NCBI GenBank assembly: GCA_016806645.1
Contig: JACSYO010000469.1
Location: 1,116,001-1,180,000, forward strand
DNA from: Ophiodon elongatus
Taxonomy: Eukaryota > Chordata > Actinopteri > Perciformes > Hexagrammidae
Direction: 5' to 3'
Length of the DNA stretch: 64,000 nt
Below are positions 1 to 12,514 of the stretch, piece after piece. The number at the start of each line of letters is the position of its first letter. The first letter of the stretch is position 1. The position numbers were made by a program, and so were the translations under genes. A model generated the notes under the pieces. That model did not search any database and was not told where the DNA came from. It was given only the letters and a program-made list of their open reading frames with translations.

Positions 1-1243
1 AAAAAGCCAATAGTTAGCTGGTTCCAGCTTCTCAAATGTAAATTATTTGCTGGTTTTCTTTGTCTTCTATGATAGTAAAATGGCCAGGGAGTAAAACTTT
101 TGGTTCTGGACTGTTTGGTCGGTTGCCTGTGAGGCTAAAGTCAGGGCATCGTATCCATTCACTAATTCTCTCGGGTTACTACAGGACAAACATGCCGGTA
201 ACATGTCTGAGACATAAACATGCGAGCAGCGAGCAGCGTGACGTCATAAATATTTACTGACTAACGAAGCTGCCGAAGTCAGTCTGTGGAATGCACCGCC
301 CCCCCCCCCATCCCCCCCCCCATCTCCCCCTCCCCCTTCCGGTTCACCAGTGCATGTAAACAACACCCATCCTGACTCGGCAAACCAAACGTGTACAATG
401 TACACCGTGTTCCAGGAACATAAAGCCACTTCCTCTTTGACACGCACGCACGCACGCACGTGGCCTTATTAATTTGCTCCGTTACGTAATGTCCTTAATA
501 AGCGACTGTAACAATATATTATTTTCTTATTACTGAAACAACAGGATTTGTCATGACTATAGTTAATTTAATTTTCATATATAAAACAACAAAACATAAA
601 GGTGAGAACATGGACATGATGCAGGTACATTGATTTAATTACATTGAACTATTGGCTACAATTTAAAGTTATTTTGATTCCTGGCTTATGTGTTTGTTGG
701 TAATAAATGTATCATTTTTTAAAGTAATTTAGTCTATAAAATGGTGATAAATTCCCATCACATTTACCTGTCTTGTTCTAATGTTCAAACATTTCTTAAC
801 GCAAATATATTCAATTAAAGGCTAAAATTATTAGTCAATTATTAGATTAGACAATTGTCAGAAAATCAATAAGCAGTTTTGATAATAAACAACTAAATTA
901 GACTAAGACAGATTAAGAGATAATGAAGATAATCGTGAATATAATTCACTTAATATCAAACACAGTAAAGCAGCAAATCCTCACATTTGAGAAGCTTTTT
1001 TGCTTCATGATTTACTTTGATTATTAATTATTGGTAATTTACTTTTCTGAGTTCTGCTGAGAGGACAATCAGCGTAAAACAAACAACAATTTAAGCTTCA
1101 AAGACAGAAGCAGAATGAGTGCTCTGAAAAACCTCCATCTGTCTAACGCCGGCAAGCTTCCCAAGACAAATGACAGAACCATCCACGTTCTTATTAATGC
1201 AATCAAACAATGAAGTGTCATTCATTTGTCTTGGTCTGTCCAG
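1..1243. other. Intron 1 of slc25a43 (no coding exon seen)
   Basis: No exon encoding the missing N-terminal carrier repeat is visible here, so this is taken as the end of a long first intron. It holds a C-run tract at 300-344, a short ACGC repeat near 441-458, and AT-rich sequence. At about 820-1000 there is a degraded dispersed repeat with recurring ATTA/TTAG words followed by a stretch reading aaatcctcacatttgagaag, resembling the copy at 43.4 kb. Confidence 0.6.
300..344. repeat. C-rich tract (G-runs on the minus strand)
   Basis: Several runs of six to eleven C are separated by single CAT or CT interruptions. On the minus strand this gives at least four G-runs with very short loops, which fits a G-quadruplex pattern. 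Confidence 0.7.
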
Positions 1244-3281
1244 GATCGTCCACCTTCACATGGATGAGCTGGGCTTCATCTCTCAGTGGAGAGCCATATT
1301 TGCCGGTGGACTGGCAGGCTTCGCTGCTGCCATGGCGACGTACCCTCTGGAGGTGGCAGAAACCAGACTCATCGCTCAGAGCTGCCGACAGCCCACCTAC
1401 GTCGGCGTGGTTCACGCTCTCTCAAAGATCTACGGGAATGAAGGGCTGCCTGCTCTCTACAGGGGCTTTTCCCTCACTCTGTTGGGTGTGTTTGCATATT
1501 CACAGCATGTAGTCCTGGTGGTCCAGAGTATTGAATAGCTACTCTTTATTAAAGGCATTCCTCTTTCTCCAGATGAAGAGTTTTCTACAGTCTAAACATT
1601 ACACGCGTTTCATTGATGTTGCATTTTACTGTAACTTACAGCACATTTCACTTGTCCACAGGTGCATTTCCCTTTTCTATCGGTTGCTATGCAGTTTACA
1701 TGAACTTGGACAAACTGTGGCAGGAGCCTCCTTTTCGCTTCACTCCCCTCCAGAACTTCATTAACGGCTGTCTCGCAGCGGGAGTGGCCCAAACCCTCTC
1801 CTACCCTTTTGAAACTGTAAAGCGGAAGATGCAGGTAATTTACCACCAGAACACTTCACTTTCTCAATGTAGGTCATATTTTTTACTGAAACAGACCAAT
1901 TTAAAATTAAAAAAAAAAAAATAAATGAAGGGTGTCGGTAATTAAATATTGAAATCAAATACATGATTAATACATATTGCCTGCTCTTAGTCAGTTAGTC
2001 AACTAATGGTAATCAGGCTCTTGGTCATCTTAGCATTTTTCCTTAATTTTTTATGGTCATTTAAAGGGAAATATTAATTGGCAAGATTTGACTCCTTATT
2101 GATAATGCTGGAAATAATTTTATAGATCTTTCAATTAAATCAACAAATCCCAATCAACTCTATTATCTGTGACTCTTTATAAATTATTATTTTATTATTA
2201 TTTACAACTTAAATAAATAATATTTATATTTAACTGTAATCAAAACAAGTTTACTGTACTTCATGTCATGTATACTGGCTGTATTACAGCATTCAGTCCA
2301 CAAGGGGGCAGTCGGCATGCACCTAAATTAAGTTCCGCCTTTCTTGGTCACTCAATGTTCTCAAATTCTTAAATCCAAATAATCTTAGTAGTATGTTTAA
2401 AAATGTTCTTTGTCACAGGAAGACATTAGTCTGCCCCACTTTCCTCTGAAATGATGCTCTTAAGTATCTTCTGTACGTTGGGGAGGTTACATGGGGAACA
2501 ATAATACTACATCCGTTTTTTATTGTTCTATAATTAGCTACCACAAGGTTCAACAGCAGCTGGGAATGCGAATGTGTCCCGGGTCTGCAGAAGCTATAGA
2601 TACGTCCTCCAAACATAGCCGGTCACTATCACAGCAGGCAAGGTGAGAGCTGAGTATGTCCACGGAACCATCACAACAATGTCACCTGAACATAAAAGCT
2701 CTCGTCTTTGTCTCAGAGTTGAACATTTAAAAAGCAGAAAGAAAACAGATGAGGATGTTTGCAGAAGCTACATATTGACAAATGGAGCTGTGTGAACAGT
2801 CTAATCCCCGTATGGCTGCGTGTCCCCTCAGGGACCTTGGAAACTTCTAAAGCAGTGATCGTCGACTGGCGGCTCGCAGAATATTAACAAGTTCAGAAAA
2901 TGTGAGGAGGAAACAGAATGTGTTCTGCTATTTAGGATATGCAGCATTTTTTGCTTCCTATATAGAAGCAACTCCTAAAACACTTGAGATTTACCAACCC
3001 ATGTGTGCATCATGCCCGTGAATGGGTTTCCTCATGCAAGAATGGGGACAAACTCACTGCACTTTTTATCATTTAGTTTTTTTTTTTTTTAAACACTGAT
3101 AAAAGTTTATAAAAAATAATTGTGTAAGAAAGTGAAAATATTCAACAAAAAAGTAAAAGTGAAAAGTAAAAGTCCAATCGTGACAGTGTCTACTTATATA
3201 TATTCTGGCCCTTGGAGAAATGTAGTGGATGACCCCTGTTCTAAAGATACACGGCAGTCACCCTGTAGAGCTGTTGACGTG

Positions 3282-3361
<80 letters not shown>

Positions 3362-4706
3362 CAGTGTGACTGTCTCACACAGTTTGAGATCAAAGCTCTT
3401 CTCAAAGCTTCCTATACTGTTAACTGGCTTTGCTCCCAAGTTTTCGTTTCCTGTGACTGAAGTTTAACAGCCATAATTTACCCTCTAAAGGACAACGTTC
3501 TGTTTATTATATGCTCCTCTTGTCCATGTATATAATTGTGTAATAGTATTGCGAGTAGTTGATCTAGATAGTCGAGGCCTTTTCAAACAAAAAGACACAC
3601 ACACAGGAAGTGACCTGTATTTCAGTTAATCAAAGAACGATCTAGTTATTTCCTCTTCATGTGGATATACGTGCATATAACTTCATTAACCATTAAATCC
3701 TCCCACAAATTTGCAATAAATTCTATCTGTCTTGTCATGCTTCTCCTGACCTTTCTGGTTATTACTTTACAGACATATAATGGCATTTGAATGATTCACT
3801 GCTTTTCATTTTCACTTTTATTCCTTTCTCAGGCGCAGAGTGCCCGTCTTCCCCATTTGGGTGGAGTCGACGTCCATTTCAGTGGAATGATTGACTGTTT
3901 CGTACAGGTTGTAAAAAGCAAGGGCATCCTCTCACTGTGGAATGGCCTCACGGCCAACACAATAAAGGTACCGTTTCATTCATAATAATTATTATTTATA
4001 TCTCAGCCATTTTGTACTCTCTATCAATCATATGGATCGAGCACTGGTCTAATTCATCCTGTGTTTGGAACTGAAATAACTGCACATGCTCAGGAACATG
4101 AGTGGCTTTATGACGGGGAGGGAATTGTCAGCTGAAGAGAGAGGGGGGACCGAGAGGGAGGATGGGGAGGGGATTGAGAGGGGGCATGGAAAGCAATGTT
4201 CAGTGTGTAAATCATAGCATGACCATCACGAGCAAGGTGAGCAAAGTCTCTCTCTCTCCAGAACAGCATGCACCACTCTCCTATTTCAGCTGCAAATGTC
4301 ATGATAGCTGGATGCTGTTTTACAACTGTGAGGCCTTGTCATGAGCAGCTTTTCTTTCACCAAAATGTCCACCTGAATAAAAATGAGTTGAAGACACATT
4401 AAGCCCGCTTCAGGTGGTAATGAAACCAGAACACGACCTTCCCTGTGTGGCGTCCCACTGACAGACGCTCATCTCTGTCTCCTTCCCTCACAGATTGTTC
4501 CCTACTTCGGCCTTCTTTTCACCTGCTTCGAGATGTGTAAGCAGGGCTGCCTTTACCGCAACGGCTACATCGTCTCGCCCCTGAGCTACAAACTTGCACC
4601 GGGCGTCGACCAGAGCCTCGGGCCGTACGAGCTGCAGGAGGCGAAGCGCTACTTGAAGAACAGGAGCTTTGAGTCTGGGGAGTCCTCTCTCGGAAACCGC
4701 TGGTGA
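1244..4706 (+). CDS. slc25a43: Mitochondrial carrier SLC25A43, 3' four coding exons (5' partial)
   Basis: This is a solute carrier family 25 protein of the mitochondrial inner membrane; its transported substrate is not established. The coding exons are 1244-1485, 1662-1834, 3833-3967 and 4494-4706, all with AG/GT borders and compatible phases. They give 253 residues ending at the TGA at 4704-4706. The human protein has about 341 residues, so roughly the first 88 (carrier repeat 1) lie on an exon left of the window. The translation follows mammalian SLC25A43 closely, including the MNLDKLW, FETVKRKMQ, GGVDVHFSG and LSPLSYKL-like (here VSPLSYKL) segments. Repeat 3 keeps the signature PFETVK. Repeat 2 reads PLEVAE, with Glu where Lys or Arg is usual. 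The gene sits about 1.3 kb upstream of slc25a5 on the same strand, as in human Xq24. The ORF that seems to begin at 1170 merely reads intron sequence into the 1244 exon. Identification is from memory of the family. Confidence 0.93.
2298..2311 (+). promoter_or_regulatory. CTCF-like motif
   Basis: The 14 bases CCACAAGGGGGCAG match the CTCF core consensus (CCASYAGRKGGCRS) at all but one position. It lies in an intron of slc25a43. Binding is inferred from the motif only. Confidence 0.35.
3284..3357. repeat. (CA)n microsatellite
   Basis: About 74 bp of uninterrupted CA dinucleotide in the slc25a43 intron before the 3833 exon. The HTHTHT and VCVCVC peptides predicted across it are repeat artefacts. 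Confidence 0.97.
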
Positions 4707-5791
4707 AACTTCCCATGAGAAGAGGTCTGACTGCTGACCACACTTGAACAGCAAAATACTGATATTGCATACTTCAGAGAGGCGTATGTCTGAAATAATT
4801 GTATAACAGTTCAGACTTCATGTCTTCATAGAAGGTGCTAACATGCATTTGCATTATGTCCAGTCAGCAACAGTCTACCTCTTTCAGAAACCTTTTTTTG
4901 TTTGTTTATCTGACAGTATTGTTTGTTTATTAATTGTTCATCCACCCATCATGTCTCTCCATGACTGTTTTTAACCAAATAGTATGTTCCTTACGCATTA
5001 GCTATTTATTTTGGGGCTTATTTACGTTACTGACGTCAAATAGTACCATTCTGTAGTTTATCCAGAAGCTCTTTTACACTACTTCCGCAATAGATTAACG
5101 TTATATCTTTAATGTGCAATGAATGTAAAAATATTGATGCTTCATTAGTTTGAGTAGGTTATGCTCAATTATGTAAATATGCTAACGTGGATACTGCTGG
5201 AAGAAATGCGTTTAAAACATTAAACATTTCTCACTTTTACATTTGAAGTGTTCTTTTGTATTTTTTGGGATATTTTTTTAATTTCCTCTGTCTAGCTTCT
5301 ACTTTTTTTTTTCTTTATTTCTGAGATGTGCTTCAGTGAATGACTCCATTTTGTCTTATAGTTAAAATGCAGCTTAATGTCTTCACTACTGCAACTTGTT
5401 TCCAATGAATGTTCATTTATGATAACAGGAAACGTTTCTGGTGAGATTTCAATCAGTCTGACTTAGTTAGTTATTATGATTAAATCAGTCAGCTAAGTAA
5501 ATCATGTCCTTCAAACACTGTCGGAAACTAGGTGACAGCCAAAGGACATTAACAGATGGGATGACCTTTACCCACCATTGCCTTCAGGCCTCAGCTGCTT
5601 CAAAGCTGACATTTGACTTTGAGCCAAAATCAGATTCAGAAAACTTAAAAACAACGTCACAGTTCTGCTGAGATGTGATTCAGTCAGAATATCTGAACGA
5701 TTTAAGATGGTAAGATAGTGAAACCTTTTGTTGAGAGTTTACTTCAGTGATCAGAGGGCGCACCAACTCTGAATCAAAGGGCATCGGCTGA
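4707..5791. other. slc25a43 3'UTR and slc25a43-slc25a5 intergenic DNA
   Basis: The stop at 4704-4706 is followed by AT-rich sequence. No canonical AATAAA was noticed near the stop; an ATTAAA at 5219-5224 is a possible poly(A) signal that would give a UTR of about 500 nt. The remainder up to the slc25a5 promoter shows no recognisable gene. Confidence 0.5.
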
Positions 5792-5871
5792 CCACGCCCA
5801 CCTGACCCACAGCGGACCAATCAGACACAAGAGTCGAAGTTCACACACTCTGGCTCTCAGCCTTCTTAAAT
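5792..5871 (+). promoter_or_regulatory. slc25a5 promoter elements
   Basis: Within 180 bp of the start codon there is a CACGCCCAC GC/KLF-type box at 5792-5800, a CCAAT box at 5817-5821 and a TTAAAT TATA-like element at 5866-5871. A pyrimidine-rich stretch that could hold the start site follows. The order and spacing suit a strongly expressed housekeeping gene; the assignment is inference from motif position. Confidence 0.5.
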
Positions 5872-5965
5872 CCCCTCTCCTCTCGATTGGAGTCGGCCAT
5901 TTCAACCACACCGGCAAACCCCACGGACACAAAGTAACGGGACGGTGTCCGAATAACATCTGAAG

Positions 5966-6142
5966 ATGAATGAGACCGCTATTTCCTTCGCCAAGGACTT
6001 CTTGGCTGGTGGCATCTCCGCTGCCATCTCCAAAACAGCTGTAGCCCCCATTGAGAGGGTCAAGCTTCTTCTCCAAGTGAGTGTCAACCTACTTATTTCT
6101 CATAGCGCTGCAATTAGTCGCTGTCTGCTCGTGTGTGTATGC

Positions 6143-6174
<32 letters not shown>

Positions 6175-8020
6175 GCAAAACGAGAAACTGGGCTCGTTAA
6201 TTTGCAGCGTTTTCGTGTAGTCATTTCTCAGTGATGGAGGGTGCATATAGTGACGTATGGTGGGAAAATACATGATGTCGAGATGCTGCACTGTCGAGAG
6301 TAGAAGCTGGAGTCTGAACAGTGAATCAGAGCAGCTGTTTCAGAGGGTGCTGCAGGACAAGATGAGGAATGAGCAGAACCAAGGGCATCAGACATGTTAT
6401 GTAATGCACCGGTCAGCAGGCTGCTGGCTTACAGGCCTGCACTGTGATTAAGTGGCTTAGTGGTGAGCAGGGTCGTCCTTCAATCGGAGGATCGGTGGTT
6501 CGATCCCCGGCTCCGCTAGTCCATGTCGATGTGTCCTTGGGCAAGACACTTAACCCTAAATTGCTGTGCCTACGGTCTGTGAATGGGTGAATGATGTCAT
6601 GTAGTGTCAAAGTGCTTTGAGTGGTCAGAAGACTGGAAAAGCTATACAAATACAGGTCCGTTTACCTTTCAAAAGTCCTCGTCTTCCCATGACAGGTCCT
6701 CTATTTGACCTGACAACACACAACCAAGGTCAGGGCAAGGTTTGCGCCATAGTGGCTGGGCCTTGGCTCAGCAGCATGCAGGAGGGAGGGGCATAGTTGG
6801 ATGCCACGTGCAGAGTTGTACTCTGGCACGTGGATGCAAATGTGTCACACGGGAGTCTTGATGTTAGATGTTTAGATGTTAGACAGTTTAAATGTTCCTT
6901 CACACTGTCTTGATAAGACAAGTTAGATGTTTAGATGTTAGACAGTTTAAATGTTCATTCACACTGATGAATAAATGTGTCATGTTGTTTGTTATCTCTA
7001 ACACGCTGTTGTGTCTCTCCTTCGATCGCAGGTGCAACATGCCAGCAAACAGATTACAGTTGACATGCAGTACAAGGGCATCGTCGACTGCTTTGTGCGC
7101 ATCCCCAAAGAGCAGGGCTTCCTCGCGTTCTGGAGAGGGAATCTGGCCAACGTCATCCGCTACTTCCCCACTCAGGCCCTCAACTTTGCTTTCAAGGACA
7201 AATACAAGAGCGTTTTCCTCGACGGGGTGGACAGGCACAAGCAGTTCTGGAGATACTTTGCAGGTAACCTGGCGTCTGGTGGCGCCGCCGGAGCCACGTC
7301 ACTCTGTTTCGTCTACCCCCTCGACTTCGCCAGAACACGTCTGGCCGCCGATGTCGGCAAAGCCGGACAGGGGCGTGAGTTCAAAGGCCTGGCGGACTGC
7401 TTGGTCAAAATCACCAAGTCTGATGGCATCAAGGGTCTGTACCAGGGCTTCAGCGTGTCCGTACAGGGCATCATCATCTACAGAGCTGCTTACTTTGGCG
7501 TCTATGACACAGCGAAGGGTGAGTTTTCATCAAAAAAGCGGCGCAAAGCGTGACGTATCTCTCAGTGCCCGGCCCTTTGAGACTTTTAGTTCCCCTTCCT
7601 CATCGATGTTTCTCTCACAGGAATGCTCCCAGACCCCAAGAACACACCCATTATTGTCAGCTGGATGATCGCTCAGTCTGTGACAGCGGTCGCTGGTCTT
7701 GTGTCCTATCCCTTCGACACTGTCCGTCGTCGTATGATGATGCAGTCTGGACGCAAAGGAGGTAAAAAAACGCAACATAGAAAGTACAACTTTCAGTTTT
7801 TTTTCTGCTGTGTTGGTAGAATAAACACGTGACGTCTTTTGTAATTCTGTATTCCCTCTCAGCCGACATCATGTACACTGGCACCATTAACTGCTGGAGG
7901 AAGATCGCACGTGACGAGGGCGGCAAGGCTTTCTTCAAGGGGGCATTGTCTAACGTGCTCAGAGGCATGGGAGGCGCCTTCGTGCTCGTCTTGTATGATG
8001 AGCTTAAGAAAGTCATCTAA
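5966..8020 (+). CDS. slc25a5: ADP/ATP translocase (ANT2 type), complete
   Basis: This protein exchanges cytosolic ADP for matrix ATP across the mitochondrial inner membrane. The exons are 5966-6076, 7032-7518, 7621-7761 and 7863-8020, summing to 897 nt (298 residues plus TAA), the normal length and four-exon layout of vertebrate ANT genes. All three carrier signatures are present (PIERVK, PLDFAR, PFDTVR). The ANT hallmark RRRMMM lies at about residues 235-240, and the N terminus reads MNETAISFAKDF. Between slc25a4, a5 and a6 I favour slc25a5 because slc25a43 lies directly upstream in the same orientation, as in human Xq24. Intron 1 carries a (GT)n repeat, a SINE and a duplicated 45-mer. Exons are G+C-richer than the surrounding introns. 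Confidence 0.96.
6131..6175. repeat. (GT)n microsatellite
   Basis: About 45 bp of mostly GT dinucleotide with a few interruptions, some 55 bp into slc25a5 intron 1. Confidence 0.95.
6450..6666 (+). mobile_element. tRNA-derived SINE with LINE-like 3' tail
   Basis: The head carries an A-box-like TGGCTTAGTGG at 6453-6463 and a B-box GGTTCGATCCC at 6497-6507. These are followed by the TTGGGCAAGACACTTAACCC core-like segment and a tail with GTGAATGGGTGAATG, then AAGACTGGAAAAGC, ending at TTTACC. This order matches tRNA-headed SINEs with an L2-type LINE tail that I recall as common in teleosts. The exact family name is not assigned, and no target-site duplication was established. Confidence 0.75.
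6863..6966. repeat. Direct duplication of a 45-bp unit
   Basis: Copies at 6863-6907 and 6922-6966 differ at one position (C in the first copy, A in the second) and are separated by 14 bp, giving a 59-bp period. The second copy ends 65 bp before slc25a5 exon 2. Confidence 0.9.
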
Positions 8021-8253
8021 GTTGTTTTTGTATGTCCACTGTTCATGTTGTGAAGTTTAACTGTAACATATCTTGTACATTTGGAAGGACTTAAATGCCA
8101 AACTATATTTATAGGGACCTACTAGTATTTTGTACTAGTTGTACTGGGGGAATCTGTTCTGCGCTCTTCTCTTGGCCCCATACTTGTTTATTTTTCTTTT
8201 CTTTTATCTCTCACCAGAATGTCATTCCCTGAACACAGGAATTTTGCCTGAAA

Positions 8254-8270
8254 AATAAAAGAGAAATAAA
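8254..8270 (+). terminator. slc25a5 poly(A) signals
   Basis: Two AATAAA hexamers at 8254-8259 and 8265-8270 lie about 240 bp after the stop codon. Confidence 0.75.
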
Positions 8271-11200
8271 TGAAATCTACCGAGTGAATCTCCTGCCTGG
8301 TTTTGTGATATAGTGTCATGTATGAAGGGTAGCAGTAGAGACGGCATGACTGAGCTCCGTTGAGTTGCTTCCGGAAGCCATTTGGCTGCCTGCTGTGTGA
8401 AATGTAAGCTTAGAGCTGCAGAGGTCTCCCAGGTTGTAGTTGGGGGCGAGCCAAAATCAGCTGAGAAAGTCGACCGGCTGACAATATTTCATCCAAGGCA
8501 TGCTTGCAGAAAAATGATTCGTCAGAAGTCTTAACAGTGCATTTCACATATATTGTTAGCTCAGCAGAATATTTGCACAAGTGACTTCCTGCCGAAAAGC
8601 AACCAGGATTACCTGGTTGCGAGGTGGATTAATGCACCTTCTAAATATACTTTTATCTCCTGCCAAGTCTCTTCCGACTCCAACTGGTGTGACCTGAGGA
8701 CTTTACCCTTGAGCTGTTTGACCGTTCACCAGTATGATACACCTGTTCCTGTTCCTGGTCATGTGATCTATAGATTTGTCAATTAAAGTGCATAAAAACT
8801 CAATTCTAGCTATGTATTACAGCAAAGGTGCCAAGGGCACCTAGATTTGAGGCTGGTGTTGGTGTGTATTTTTAGGGTTGGCACACGCTGAATTCCTCTT
8901 GATACATGATCATGTCATCTGTAAAGAAGCAGGACATTGTGTACTTCCTGGTGTCTCTAACCAAGGTGTGTACTGGTCATTCAAATGATACAAATAGTCA
9001 TCTTTATCTCCACATAAATTGTTTCCTCTATTTGACATCTCAAGTGTCTGCAGCGGTGCACATTTAAACCATCTGGAAACACTGATATCTCACTAGCATA
9101 CCACCACTTTGTGACACTCTGCAGCTTTGATCAGTGTTCAGACATTATAATTGACCAATTACAGAGCTGCTGCCCCCTCGAAATATTATCTATCCATTTC
9201 AGGATATTAAAAAAAATGAACGCGCTGTTTCAATTATGAAGCTATTAGAAGTACGTGGTCTGACATTCTTATCAGCAATGACTTGAAAAATGGCAGTACA
9301 GTTTTGTGTCTGCTGCCGACTTTTAACCTCCCAGAAATCCTCTGAGTATTCAGTCACTGCATCTGTAATTACTTTTATTGAAAGTGTGGCTACATAAATG
9401 ACATTTATAGAACTACGTGCCTAAAATATTAGACCAGCTGAACCATTATTCGCTCTTGCAGTTCATTAAAAGTTTAATTCTGTCTTTTTCCCACGTGACT
9501 CTTCACTTATGGATCAAATGAAATGTCCAAAAGGATTACGACAATACAAATGAATCTTTCTCTCTGTATTTAGTGTGATATTTGATTAGATTTACTCTAC
9601 TTATAATAAGAGTAAAATGGCAGATAAAAATAACAATTCTGATACATTGAGATGAATGTGGTCATCCTGTGAATTTAAAAAGCCCCCGGCTTTGTAAGTA
9701 GTTTGTAGACACAATCACTGTGTCTTGGACACTCAACCCAGACTAATCTTGAATGGAGGACATAGCTTAATTTTAGCAACACTACCAGATTACTTGATTT
9801 ACGCAGCTGGACGTAGTCTAATCTCCTTTCAGTGATTCGTAAAGTCTTGGACGCAACCACTAACCCGGGGAAATGAGTTTTAATACTGTTTTGACCACTC
9901 CATCACCAAAAGGCCCTCTCAGCAGGTAGCCTCTTTCTGCAGCTGCTCCATTACAACGTTAACAAAGATTAGTGCAAAGGGATCACAGCCATTTACACAC
10001 TGTCTGTCTGTGTGGCTTTAGATACGCCGGGCCTCCTCGAGGTCAAGTCAGGGACACAAGTGTCGTCTTTTCAGGTCAGGGAGAGTTTAATTTCCAAATT
10101 AACATGGTGAAAAATATTCTGATTAATGAAGCCATTAAAGTAAACGTTTCAGCTTGAGATTCATCAATACAGATACTGATATTGGTCCAATACTGACTTA
10201 AATAAATGGATCGGGTATCGGTGACAATAGGCCGATTCGATATCGCTTCTGCTGCCAATATTATATTGAATTGAAATTACAATGAAATTACAAGTACATA
10301 AAAATTGTACTTAAGTATATTATTTGAGTAAATGTACTGTCTTTAAATAATGATACTGATAAATACTGATACTTAAAGTATCAAATGTAAAAGAAATCTA
10401 GTTATTTTATTAACTCATCGTATTTATTTTATATGCAAAATCTTAATTTGTTAAGCAACAACAACTGTCAAGAAATCAAGTAAAAAGTACAATATTTCCC
10501 TCTGAATGGTAGTGAAATAATACTCAGGTAAAGTACAAGTATACTGTACATAAGTAGAGTAGTCGTACTTGAATAAACATACTTTTCATATAATCAAACA
10601 CTGAAAAGGGGCTTGATAGTCAGTGTGTCTATCCACGTGGAGGTCTTTGATTCAGTGGAGCTTCAGCCCTTCACATTAAAAGCCTTCTGTCAGGCAGATT
10701 CTTATGTAATTTCAGCTGTTGACTGAATTATGTCATAAATCCACCGGGTCATGACCTCAGTGATTTCCACTCATGAGGAATAAACACAGTTAGACTTATC
10801 CATGTAGTTTAAAGGCAGCAGGATTTTTGAATGTCAGGCAGTAACATGAAGCCTTTTAGTAGCTTAAGTGTTTTTTTTGTGTATTTTTAGTATCCAAGCC
10901 GTTCTGCTTAATAGTTTAACTCATTATGTTGAGAGCATTGTATCATTTAATACCACTAAAGGCCTGTCTTTAGTTTTAAGTTTTTCGCCTCATGCATGAA
11001 TACAATATCCAGCAATTGTTGAGCTGATGTATTTACTGTCATTCTTATTGTGTTTTTTCCTTGTAAAAATCTAAAACAGTTCTCACTTCTTGGTTCTTGT
11101 CTGTTGTTTAGTTGAAGAGCAGTGTTAGCGCCACCTTGTGGCATTTCTATGTCTACTTCTACCTTAAATCAGATTTAGAATCCGACATCACAAGTAGGTT

Positions 11201-12173
11201 TTCACATACAATGAATTTGCCTTGGTGTTGGTGCATAACATATAAATGTATTGTAAGAGAAAAAAACACTACTATAAAAAGTAATTCAAAAGTCAAGAAT
11301 CATAAATAGAAAATAGAAAAAATGACAATAAAAACATGTCAAATATATCTGTTTATTAAATAAAGCTGTACAATATTTGAAACAAAGAGGATTGAATGTG
11401 CAAAAGTTCACAGTATAAAGTATAAAGAGCATGTGCAATAATTATAGTCCACATTAATTCAGAATATGAGAGCGCTGCATATTTTCCCAAAGCTTCAGTA
11501 ACGCTCAGCTGGAAACTCATTTTTGCTTTAATATGGCTACTTTATACTTTTCATCACCATTACATCAGCTTGTATTATTTTGAAGCTAGAAAACAGTTTA
11601 GTCATTAAAACAGATTGTATGTAATAGCTATATCTAAGGTATGTATTTATTTATGTATTTGTCTACCTATTGATTAATCTTAATTATTGCCTAGTAGATA
11701 ATGGCTGACAATTAATCTGATAATAAAACGGGACAAGTAGATCTGGAATGTGATTTCTGTTCCCACTTGTAGTAGACTGATGATATGATGCCATGGTCAT
11801 ATTAATATGGGAGTCATAAGGAAAACGTCACTAAACAGTCAATCTCTGCAATCAACATTAAATATTAAACCTTTTACAATAAAGCAGGCTCTATGAGTTC
11901 AGATGTCTATGAGTTGTGAACAGGGATTTCCCCTCGTAACCTTTTCTGACGCTTTCACTTACTGTAAATAGCTATTGGAAGGCGAGAGAGGTCAAATCAT
12001 CCATTTTTTAAAAAAAGCAAAGATTAAAGTGCAGTCAAAAAAAAGATTATAGAGATTTTTGTGTCAATTTTGTTATTTATTTTGTTTTTTGTACCCCAAA
12101 CTGTATGTAAATGAATAGTAGCTACACCAGTGGGCTACTTACGCACTGTTGAATCAATATAATAATTAATGGT
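8271..12173. other. Intergenic DNA, slc25a5 to the nexin-like gene
   Basis: No gene is recognised. At about 10150-10600 there are fragments of a dispersed repeat, with GGATCGGGTATCGG-like words followed by stretches built on TACTTAAGTA and TTGAGTAAATGTACT. I recall such sequences as common in teleost genomes. A CTCF-like motif lies at 11129-11142 on the minus strand. The rest is AT-rich and without visible structure. Confidence 0.5.
10150..10600. mobile_element. Degraded dispersed repeat (TACTTAAGTA / ATCGGGTATCGG type)
   Basis: Recurring short words (TACTTAAGTA, GAGTAAATGTACT, AAGTACAAGTA) and a GGATCGGGTATCGG segment are typical of old non-coding teleost repeats. No ORF or clear terminal repeat is visible, so class and family are left open. 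A related fragment may lie near 41395-41440. Confidence 0.4.
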
Positions 12174-12175
12174 AT

Positions 12176-12222
<47 letters not shown>

Positions 12223-12275
12223 TATGGATAGATAGATGGATAGATAGATAAATAAATAAATAAATAGATAGATAA

Positions 12276-12333
<58 letters not shown>

Positions 12334-12427
12334 GGATAAATAAATAAATAGATAGATAGATAGATAGATAGATATATAGATAGATAGATAGATAGATATA
12401 TAGATAGATAGATGGATAAATAAATAA

Positions 12428-12514
<87 letters not shown>

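Noticed and set aside
244..459. Gly-rich minus-strand ORF
   Set aside because: The Gly run is the translated C/G-rich tract; no family match and no splice context.
3120..3467. ORFs with poly-HT and poly-VC
   Set aside because: They are translations of the (CA)n repeat.
6451..6525. Possible tRNA gene
   Set aside because: A and B boxes are present but no cloverleaf with matching acceptor stem is seen, and the sequence continues into a SINE core and LINE-like tail.
6892..7668. 258-codon ORF overlapping slc25a5 exon 2
   Set aside because: It is out of frame with the translocase and gives no domain.
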